NCBI GenBank assembly: GCA_002179805.1 | Contig: NAVB01000241.1 | Coordinates: 1 to 15,209, forward strand | Direction: 5' to 3' | Length of the DNA stretch: 15,209 nt | Source: Acanthamoeba lenticulata | Lineage: Eukaryota; Discosea; Longamoebia; Acanthamoebidae | Shown: positions 1 through 7,150 of the stretch, in pieces | How positions within the stretch are numbered: the first letter of the stretch is position 1 | How the letters are laid out: every line of letters starts with the position of its first letter | Notes under the pieces: generated by a model | Databases searched by the model: none | What the model was told of the DNA's origin: nothing | What the model saw: only the letters and a program-made list of their open reading frames with translations | Program-made: the position numbers and the translations under genes

Positions 1-26
1 ATGATTTTTAATTTTTGTTCTTCCAG

Positions 27-744
27 AACAACACGTGGAGCGATGATCCGAAGGGCACGCTCGACTTCCTGAACACGATCACCATCATCGACCAGCAGCG
101 CGTCCGCTGCAACATCGTACTCCTCCTCTGCCCTCCTTCCTGACAGTCCTCACGATGACGATGACGATGACCTCTTCTTTGTTGCTTTGCAGTGGTGGAA
201 CAAGCACGAACCGTTCCGGACGATCACGTCGAGCTACCACCGGGGCAGCCACGGCTTCCTCGTCGTGATGGACCTCACCGACCCGTTCGCCCTGTCCCGA
301 GCGCGCACAAGCTTCCAAGTGCGCGCACACACGCGCACACACGCACACACACACACGCGGTGCATTCACAACAACCACCTTGTGCAGGAGCTGGAACGGT
401 ACGCGCTCGAGTCCACGCCCCGCGTGCTGGTGGGCGCCCAGGCCGAGCGCCACCGCGAGCGCACCGTCAAGCCCGAGGCGGTGCGGGAGCTGCTGCAGAG
501 CCTGGAGATGGAGGTGCCCTACTTTGAGGTGAGCGCGCGCACGGGCCAGAACGTCAAGGCCGCGTTCAACCGGCTGGCCGCCGACGCGCTGCAGGGCCTC
601 AAGGCCAGCCGCCTCAAGGCCGCCGAGACCGCGGCCGCCGCCCTGCTCCCAGGAGGAGAGAAGAAGACCAGCCGCAAGGGCTTTGGCTTCTTCACGCGCT
701 CCTCCTCCTCTTCTCCTTCGTCCGACAAAGGGTCCGGGCCTTGA
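27..744 (+). CDS. Rab/Ras-like small GTPase, degenerate, 5' end outside window
   Basis: Exons are 27-116, 193-318 and 388-744, all joined in phase 0 with GT-AG introns at 117-192 and 319-387. The first exon follows an AG at 25-26, so earlier exons, including any P-loop, lie outside the window. The protein follows the Rab fold: a beta2-beta3 hairpin, then FRTITSSYHRGSHGFLVVMD (Rab switch II and beta4), then the G5-like EVSARTGQNV. Two nucleotide-binding motifs are replaced. Where Rabs have W-DTAGQ-E (G3) this one reads WWNKHEP, and where they have NKxD (G4) it reads AQAE. The C-terminus is a Ser/Lys-rich tail ending SDKGSGP, with no prenylatable cysteine. By family knowledge it should not bind or hydrolyse GTP normally or anchor in membranes by prenylation. 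I infer a pseudo-GTPase or a decaying Rab copy. The open frame with clean splice sites argues that it is expressed. Confidence 0.8.
319..359. repeat. 41-nt alternating purine-pyrimidine tract (CG/CA) inside an intron
   Basis: Every base from 319 to 359 alternates purine and pyrimidine, as mixed GC and AC dinucleotides. It begins exactly at the 5' splice site of the second intron of the Rab-like gene and fills most of that 69-nt intron. Such tracts are known to favour left-handed Z-DNA under supercoiling. Confidence 0.85.
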
Positions 745-979
745 CGTCTAGGTGCAGATTCATGTTCAAACAACAAATAACGCACATTCGTTACGGGCGA
801 GCTCTGGTGTCGACACGAATGCGTTGCAACGAAGCGAGAGAAAAGCAAAGTGGAACTCCGGGCTTGAGCTGATTGTTGCCTGGTATGGGAAATACGGCCT
901 GAAATTTGTGTGAAAGCAGCATCTCGAGGCCATACGTAGCTCTCGGAAGGTGTGCCAGACCATAAAGAACTGAGCAAAC

Positions 980-2275
980 ATGCAAACGTGGCCGCTTCTT
1001 CTACTTCTTGTGGCGCTCTTGGCGGCTACAAGCGCGAGCTTTGAGCTTCGACCATATCCCGACCAAGATGACCGGCAGTGGGGCCCGCGACTTCGCACTC
1101 AAACTGAGCTTCTCGATGTCATGAACAAGGTTGAGAAGACCAGGCTGCAAGAAGATGACCACCACCAGGAGCGACGGAACCCTCCAGGGTTTGAGAACAC
1201 GCACGAGTTCTTCACGCCGCCCTCAAGCAGCTCCTCCACGGCCTCTTCTGAGGAAAGCCCAACGGGACCGCCCCTGCAGGGTGAGGCCGAGTGGGTGGCC
1301 AAGCACATGGCCGGACACCCAGACATCGAGTACCGCAGGGTGATGGAGAGGATGGAAGACGGCTCGGTCCTCTTTGGCCACGCCTACTACATCGCGCAGC
1401 CCCACAAGCACTTTTCCATTCAGCCGCCACACAATGCACGTCCCTTTCACTAGGCTGGCTCTGTCTTCGGGCTGGTGAAGCATAGCTGACAAGAGGACTA
1501 TCTACAGGGCTGCGGCAGCCGCAGCACCGTGACCACGACCGCCCAACACCAGGGCTGCAAGGTGGCCTCCAACGCAGGCTTCTTCAACACCAGGACAGGA
1601 GCCTGCCTGGGAAACCTGGTCATCGACGGCGTCGTCCACCAGAACAACGGAAAACACAACGGTTCAACCTCCCCCTTGTTCACCATCTCCATGTTGTCTT
1701 GTCTTGGCTAATGGTCGGTTGATGTTGTCCACCAGCCAACTTTGGCCTTCGAAAGGACGGCAGGTTCGGCGTGGGCTACTTCAGCCCCGAGGAGGTGGGC
1801 GAAGGCAACTCCACTGAGTGGCAGCAGCTGGTGGCCGGCGTCGTGTGGCTCGTGCGCAATGGGCGCAATTACGTGCATCAGTCCTCCCAGTTGGAGGACC
1901 TGTCCGTCCAGGAGACCGGCCAGACCTTTGTCACCGTCCAGTCGGCGCGCAACAGCTTAGGACACGACCGACGAGGTCGCCTCATGATGGTCCTCGTCAA
2001 CGGCAAGACCTGGCAGCGCGGTGTCAACCTGGACCAGTTCGCCGACCTGCTTGTTTCGCTGGGGGCCGTGAATGCCGTCAACCTCGACGGCGGTACGCAG
2101 CTCCCCTTCCTCTTCCTTATTGCTGGGGTCGTTAACGCTTTCGATGGCTTCAGGTGGCAGTGCGCAAATGGCCGAGAACGGCGTCATCGTCAACTTCCCG
2201 TCGGACGAGTGCCCGGGCAACCCGCGCTTCACATGCGAGCGGCCCATCTCCAGCATCGTTTGCATTCGTCCATAA
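980..2275 (+). CDS. Secreted phosphodiester glycosidase, NAGPA (uncovering enzyme) family
   Basis: In animals this family removes the covering N-acetylglucosamine from the mannose-6-phosphate tag of lysosomal enzymes. The start at 980 gives a clear signal peptide: MQTW, a Leu-rich core, then a likely cut near ATSAS. Exons are 980-1439, about 1494 or 1508-1661, 1736-2092 and 2154-2275. Family blocks are GCKVASNAGFFNTRTGACLG, NFGLRKDGRFGVGYFSPEEV, VAGVVWLVRNG, SARNSLGHDRRG, WQRGVNL and NLDGGGSA, with the last formed across the 2093-2153 intron. The tail FPSDECPGN...CERPISSIVC resembles the end of the animal catalytic domain. There is no EGF region or transmembrane segment, so the product is probably soluble in the endolysosomal lumen or secreted. 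The first junction is uncertain: the only donor in range (1440) is phase 1, while the best-looking acceptor (1507) needs phase 0. The AG at 1492-1493 would keep the frame. Confidence 0.85.
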
Positions 2276-3021
2276 AAACCACTTCTTAAAGCTTATTGTC
2301 ACGCACCAACGACGGAGCTGTCGTTCCGCGGGCAGCCGTTGGCTAGCGCCCACTCAGGTGGCCGCTTGAGGGGGGGAGGAGAAGGAAGCTTTAGTGGTCG
2401 TGCATCTCTTGCAGGAGGAACAGCGTAACATCAGTGTAGCATGTTTTTGCGCTGACCTTCGTGTCACGATAAACCCCTGAACGGTACTCTGTCCGGTAAG
2501 TTTGTGGGTCCCTTTTTGAGTGGATTAGGAAGTGCCCCTGTTTTTTTTCATGGACTGCAAGGACTTGTCTCTTCTTGGATGAAACTAGCGAAGTTTTGGT
2601 GGTGGTCCAATTGAATTGCATGTTTGCCGATGCTGTTTTTTGCTCCCTAAACTTCTTCTACACGATGGTTCGTCGTCCTCGTTGGCCTGTGTCGCTGGAC
2701 AATAACCCCTGTAGGCCATCACCAAGAGACACTAATGTAACTGGCTGCCTTTAATTGGCTGCTGCATGGTTATGGTTCACTTCACCACATGATTAACAAC
2801 AATGTAACTGGGTGCCAGCACGCAGTTCAGGATGCCGCCGGTACTTATTGGGACGCGCCCTCTTCATCACGACCAAGGCGCTCAGATCCTTAAGGTGAGT
2901 GTAATCTTGGCACGCTGTTGAACAGTTTTGTGGGTGTGTGAATTCAATTATTTAAAACGGAAGCACGAGCACTAAACACATTCCTTCTTGAAACTGATGC
3001 GGCTGTGCCTTGCCTGCTTAA
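2276..3021. other. Spacer between convergent genes, no gene seen
   Basis: This roughly 745-nt stretch lies between the stop of the NAGPA-family gene (+) and the stop of the next gene (-), so it should hold both 3' UTRs. I see no ORF with family resemblance or codon bias like the neighbours, and no tRNA-like fold. A short direct repeat (AATGTAACTGG followed by C/G then TGCC) occurs near 2734 and 2801. Confidence 0.6.
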
Positions 3022-3394
3022 CTAGTAGAACATGTGGAGGAGGACAGAAATCCAGCTCAGCAGAGCGGAGCCTGCGCAGGTGTCGAAGTTGTACACATGC
3101 GAGTTAGGACCGTCGTTGACGCACTGGCCTGCCTGGACGGTCGGTGCACTTGGCGTCAAAGAGATACTCGGTGATTGTTTGGTCAACGCAGTTGACCACA
3201 ACTGACAAAGAACCGGGATCAACGATGGCGCAGACACCTTGGGTCACGTCGACGGAGACGCATTGGCGGTGGGAGCTTGAGCAGGGTGGTTTAACGCCGG
3301 GGTCAGTAGTCCTGGTGATGTTGGAGGAGAAGTTCAAGCCGCCGAAAAAGGCCAAGCTGAAAAGAAGGAGAAGGAGGACGTGGGTGGTGTGCAT
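3022..3394 (-). CDS. Small secreted Cys-containing protein with apparent frameshift
   Basis: I do not recognise the family. The start at 3394 opens a strong signal peptide (MHTTHVLLLLLFSLAFFGG), followed by a Thr/Pro linker and a domain with spaced cysteines: PPCSSSHRQCVSVDV, QGVCAIVDPG, VVNCVDQTITEYLFDAKCTD. That frame then turns basic and stops at 3104 (GRPVRQRRS). The overlapping -1/+2 frame continues the same style, with a further Cys pair in QAGQCVNDGPNSHVYNFDTC and a hydrophobic end (LLSWISVLLHMFY), stopping at 3022. A single-base indel around 3130-3150 would join the two parts; no intron of believable length fits there. It could be a sequence error, a polymorphism, or a true shorter protein ending at 3104. 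The hydrophobic tail might be a GPI-attachment signal, but it is short. Confidence 0.55.
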
Positions 3395-3588
3395 CTTACA
3401 GATGTGGGTGGTCGGCAGCAGAGTTTGTGCGGAGGTGAGGTTCCTTATTTTGAGAGTGTACTGCCCCCTTAAAGAGCGTACCACTCCACAACACGGCTTA
3501 TTTACCTGGTTTCTCCTCTCAGTGATCCCTTCAACACCTCCCAGTGACATTTGCTGTGGCACGGCAACATATGCTGCAAGGTTATTCG

Positions 3589-3657
3589 TTACGCAGCAAC
3601 AAACCATGGACCGGATGATAGTTGGCCTCTGGCCGCTTCACTGCAGGTGTTCTCGTC
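3589..3657 (-). pseudogene. Relic continuation of ankyrin repeat 8 after an in-frame TGA
   Basis: Directly after the TGA at 3660-3658 the same frame reads DENTCSEAARGQLSSGPW and reaches TAA at 3591-3589. DENTCSEAARG matches the start of the repeat unit used seven times upstream (a W-D, then an A-A-x-G helix turn). The TGA sits exactly where the other repeats have the TGG (Trp) of the GCPWD box. The similarity fades after about 12 residues. Confidence 0.6.
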
Positions 3658-4389
3658 TCACGGGCAGCCGTCGGCTCGCGCCCATTGCAGCAGCTCGAGG
3701 TCGCCGCTCAGGGCCAGGCCCGCGCTGATGTCGGCGTCCCATGGGCAACCCTCGGCACGGAGCCAACGCAGCACCTCGGCGTGGCCGCCTTCGGCCGCGG
3801 CTGCGGCGCACTTGCGAGGACTAAAGTCAAAGCCGTTGACTCGCGCCCATTGGAGGACATCGAGATGGCCGCGGCCCGCGGCCACGTTGCACACCCGCGC
3901 GTCCCGCGGGCAGCCATTGGCCACGGCCCATTGCAGGACGGCCAGGTGGCCGCCGCTGGCCGCGGCGACGTTGGTCGTCCCGCTCCACGGGCAGCCGTTA
4001 GCACGCGCCCACTGGACCACCTCGAGATGGCCGCCCTGGGCGGCCAGCGCGCATTCGATGTTGCACCACGGCCGGCCTTGGGCGTGAAGCCACTGGATGG
4101 CCTCCAGGCGGCCGTGCCTGGCGGCGTGCAGATAGTCGTGCGCGTCCCACGGGCAGCCGTTGGCACGCGCCCATCGCAGGACTGGCAGCCACCCGCGGCC
4201 GGCCGCGACCTGGAGGAAGGCCGTGCCCGGGAGAGCGAACCACGCGAGCTTGGGTTCGTGGTTCATGTCGGCGCAGGGCAGGCACAGGGCACGACGCCAG
4301 GCGGAGCAAACGGCCCGGCACACCGGCAGGTGGGCGTGGTCAACCTGGCGGAGGATCATGTGGATCACCTCCACGTCGAGCTCGTCCAT
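3658..4389 (-). CDS. F-box and ankyrin-repeat protein, intronless
   Basis: The single exon encodes 243 aa. Residues 1-35 (MDELDVEVIHMILRQVD..LPVCRAVCSAWRRAL) look like an F-box, the Skp1-binding motif of SCF ubiquitin ligase adaptors. From about residue 55 there are seven ankyrin-type units of 26-28 residues, with a hallmark of [AAxGGHLEVLQWARANGCPWD] and variants such as AQGRPWC and VNGFDFS. Ankyrin units bind protein partners, so the inferred role is target recognition for ubiquitination. The protein ends on ...LELLQWARADGCP, in the middle of the GCPWD box, so it appears cut short by a TGA in place of TGG. It is the only intronless gene among intron-rich neighbours. F-box/ankyrin genes of this style are also common in giant viruses of amoebae, so lateral exchange is possible but not shown. 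Confidence 0.85.
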   Translation of the reverse strand: MDELDVEVIHMILRQVDHAHLPVCRAVCSAWRRALCLPCADMNHEPKLAWFALPGTAFLQVAAGRGWLPVLRWARANGCPWDAHDYLHAARHGRLEAIQWLHAQGRPWCNIECALAAQGGHLEVVQWARANGCPWSGTTNVAAASGGHLAVLQWAVANGCPRDARVCNVAAGRGHLDVLQWARVNGFDFSPRKCAAAAAEGGHAEVLRWLRAEGCPWDADISAGLALSGDLELLQWARADGCP

Positions 4390-4517
4390 CTTTTTGTTTT
4401 GGAGTGAAAGAACAAAAAAGACAAAATTTGTTTCATTTGTTTAATTAAATTATGAAAAAATTAATGGACAATAAAATGGCAGATCGGCGGTGTCATCTTT
4501 TCTTTCTGTTTTTCTCT

Positions 4518-6906
4518 TCATTTGCTCGACGCCTGGAGGCGGGAGAGGGTCTTCTTGGCCACCTTCTGCACGTTGGCTGAGCTCTCCGCCAGCATCACCG
4601 CCTGCAGCCCGTTCAGGAGCGGCTCCTTCGCCCCCAATCGCTTCTTGTACTCTGCGCACGTACTAGGCGTCAGTCGCACGCACGCGCGCGTTTGTCATCG
4701 AGGAACAAGCAACAGCACACGCACTCTTGGAGAGGTTCTTGATGATGCGCACGGCCTGCTTCTGCAGCTCCTTGTTCCGTCCCGCCCCGAGCAGCGGCAG
4801 CAGCGCCTCCACGCCCTCCTTCTCGATGAACTCGGCCGACAGCGCCTCTGCTCTCGCGCACACACGCACACGCACGCGGGCTCAGCACATGCACGCGCAC
4901 ACACGCGGCCTGCAGGGCTCGTGCGTACTGTGCTTGGAGACGCCGACGAGGGCCCGCAGGTTCTGCTCCTGGAGGGCGTCCGTGTCGGCGTCGACCTCGC
5001 GCGCGTCGCGGAGGAGCCCGATGAGGGCGCCCGTCACGTTCTCCCGCCCGACGTCGGCCGCGGCCTCGACCGCCTCCTTGTCGCCCAGCAGGCTGAGCAC
5101 GTTGGCCACCGCACTCTGTGCCGCGCGCGTGTGCGTGTGCGGCCATGTCAGGGCTTGAACAGGACACACGCGCGCGCGTGTGTGGGACGAGAGGGGGACG
5201 CACGAGGGCGGCGGTCTGCGTGCGGCGCGCGTTGTCGCGCGTCGGGCTGGCGACGACGGCGAGCAGCGCGGCGAGGAGGCCCTCGCGCACGACGGCCTTC
5301 TGGACGTCGGGCTGCCGGTTGGTGATGTTGGTCACCACCCGCGCCGCCTCGAATCGCTGCTGTTCCGACGCGGTCGGCCGCAGCAGCGGCGCGAGCTTGG
5401 CCAGCCCGACCTCCTTCACGATCTTGGCCTTGGCCTCGTCTGCGCTCCGCCCCCCCCCCAATCGCACACGCGCACGAACGCACACGCGTCAGCCGCACAC
5501 ACGGGCGCACACGCGCACGCACACGCGGGGGGGGGGGATTACCGTAGCCGATGGAGATCTCGGCCATGATGGCGGTGGCCAGGGTCTGGATGGCCGTGTT
5601 GGTCGAGCCAAAGAGCTTGGCCAGCACGAGGAACCACTTGCTCGTGATCGTCTCCTTGTTCTTGTCTGCCCGTTCCCTCCACCAAATTAATTTAAATAAA
5701 AATAAAAATATTAAAAATAAAATTTAAATATTGTAAACATTAAAAATTAAGAACAAGAATTAACAATTTTTTTCCAATGTGTGGTCGGTCCATCGATCGG
5801 CGACGAGGGGAGCGCACCGAGGCGGCTGAGGGAGAAGAGGGCGTGGATGGCGTATTTCTGGACGGCCTCGCTCGGGTGCTTGCACGCCAGCCCGAACAGG
5901 AACGCAAAGCTGCCCGGCTGCGCGCCCACCACCGTCGCGTACTTGTCCTCTGTGCGTGCGTGCAGCGCGCGTGTCAGCAACACACACGCACCGCACACGC
6001 ACACACGCACCGCACACACGCGCGCGGGGGAGGGAGTACCGAGGGAGAGGTTGGCGAGGGCGATGAGGAGCGGGCAGAGGACTTCCTTGGGCTGCGCCGT
6101 CGTCACGTTGGACGGATCCACGCGCAGCAGATGCACGGCCTTGGGCCACAGCTCGTCCGGCAGCTCCACCACCTTCCGCGGCTCAGCTGCGCGTGTGTCG
6201 TGTTGTGCCGTGGCGTGTGCCGTGTGTGGCGTGAGCGCGCCGCACACGCGCGCGTGCGTGCGAGCGGGCGGGCGAGTGTCGGTATACCGAGGGAGACCGA
6301 GTAGAGCGTGGCGAGCGCGTCGCGCTGGGCGTTCTTGTCGTCGCCCACCAGCGAGTTCACCACCCGCGGGAATTGCTCTACGCGCACGACACGACACGAG
6401 CGCACGACACGCATGAGGCCAAGGAAAAGACACATAAAAATGAAAGAAAAAGAAAGGAGAAAAGAGAGACCTTTGAGCTTGGGAAGGAAGTAGGTGAGGA
6501 TCGGGCCCCGGGCGTAGAAGAGGGGCGTCTCGCGCTTGCGGTTGGCGGCGAGGAGGTTGGCGCCGCCGTCGACCAGCCGCTGCACGACGTGGAGCGGCGC
6601 CTGGCCACGCACGGCCGCCACCAGCAGCGTGTTGCCCTCTGAGTCCCTCGCGTTCCCGTCCACCTGATCCGATCGCCCCATGAGCAAAAAACAATATTAT
6701 TTTATTATTTATTTAAAAAATAGGAACAAAAAAAGAAAAGGGGCGATTGAATTGTAGCGACATGTTGCTACAATTCAAGAGTGCACAAAATTAATAAGGC
6801 TGGGCGAAAAAAGGAGGCTTACATCAGGAGAAGCGAGCAACGCGTCCCAGCTTGCGGTCTCAATTAACGCAAATTCTTTGGGTTTGTTCTCGTCGTGGCT
6901 CATCAT
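4518..6906 (-). CDS. Ankyrin plus armadillo repeat protein, 10 exons, 482 aa
   Basis: Exons in transcript order are 6906-6823, 6663-6471, 6377-6288, 6186-6040, 5949-5818, 5665-5543, 5439-5204, 5115-4929, 4847-4725 and 4651-4518. The frame closes through all nine junctions, giving 1449 nt. The start MMSHDENKPKEFAL is the first ATG pair after an AT-rich leader. Residues about 29-85 hold ankyrin-like units (GNTLLVAAVRGQ, VVQRLVDGGANLLAANRKRETP). From about 90 to the end there are armadillo/HEAT-like helices: VVNSLVGDDKNAQRDALATL, CPLLIALANLSL, AVQKYAIHALFSLSRL, IQTLATAIMAEISIGY, RFEAARVVTNITNRQPDVQK, AVANVLSLLGDKEAVEAAAD, LQKQAVRIIKNLSKK. It ends TLSRLQASSK-stop. The fold is a helical protein-binding scaffold; the partner cannot be told. 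Seven of the nine introns are rich in alternating CG/CA sequence, and two (5666-5817, 6664-6822) are AT-rich. Confidence 0.85.
5440..5542 (-). other. Intron with C11 run near its 5' end and G10 run near its 3' end
   Basis: On the sense (-) strand this 103-nt intron of the ankyrin/armadillo gene starts GTAATC and then has eleven C (5537-5527). Before the acceptor it has ten G (5459-5450) shortly before CGCAG. The middle is mostly alternating GT/GC. The two homopolymers are complementary and could pair in the pre-mRNA, drawing the splice sites together. Confidence 0.75.
6747..6778. repeat. 32-bp palindrome in the first intron of the ankyrin/armadillo gene
   Basis: The arms TTGAATTGTAGC (6747-6758) and GCTACAATTCAA (6767-6778) are perfect reverse complements. 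The 8-nt centre contains ACATGT, itself a palindrome, so the whole 32-bp element has only one mismatched pair. It lies in the AT-rich 159-nt intron 6664-6822. Confidence 0.9.
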
Positions 6907-7097
6907 TTTGCCAGCCGTGTCAATTTAAATGATGTTTTTTCTCCCAATTCTTCCTCCTTTTCCCACGTTCCACTTCGTGTTCGCTGTCTCCCTTCACCTT
7001 CCCACCCGACACCTTCGATTTGCACCCAACAGCTCTCTCAAGCACGCCAACAATGCCGGTGACCATTTTCTGTCGACGATTAGCATTAACATGGCAT

Positions 7098-7124
7098 TTC
7101 TTTTTGAAACTGTTTCAAAAAGAA
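7098..7124. repeat. 27-bp palindrome just downstream of the SH2/F-box gene stop
   Basis: The 13-bp arms 7098-7110 (TTCTTTTTGAAAC) and 7112-7124 (GTTTCAAAAAGAA) are perfect reverse complements around a single T. It lies 26 nt past the stop of the - strand gene ending at 7151, so it would be in that gene's 3' UTR or 3' flank, and about 190 nt upstream of the start of the ankyrin/armadillo gene. Confidence 0.9.
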
Positions 7125-7150
7125 CTTCAAAAAAAGCTCATTTGCGCACC

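Noticed and set aside
2391..2621. A 76-codon - strand frame in the spacer
   Set aside because: There is no recognisable domain, signal peptide or splice continuation; its length is within chance for AT-balanced DNA.
2734..2818. Short direct repeat AATGTAACTGG in the spacer as a mobile-element footprint
   Set aside because: Only about 15 bp with a mismatch, no terminal inverted repeats and no coding remnant between the copies.
3658..4320. Regularly spaced similar segments that could suggest a CRISPR-like array
   Set aside because: The spacing is the roughly 80-nt coding period of ankyrin units, with diverged copies and no constant repeat or unique spacers.
3622..4407. A 261-codon open frame on the + strand
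   Set aside because: It is antisense to the F-box/ankyrin exon; the periodic repeats and GC-rich third positions of that gene keep the opposite strand open. Its product is Arg/Ala/Gly-rich with no family resemblance.
4522..5690. Several long + strand frames rich in Arg and His
   Set aside because: They run through exons and alternating introns of the - strand ankyrin/armadillo gene, where the - strand exons give clean armadillo helices and consistent splice phases.
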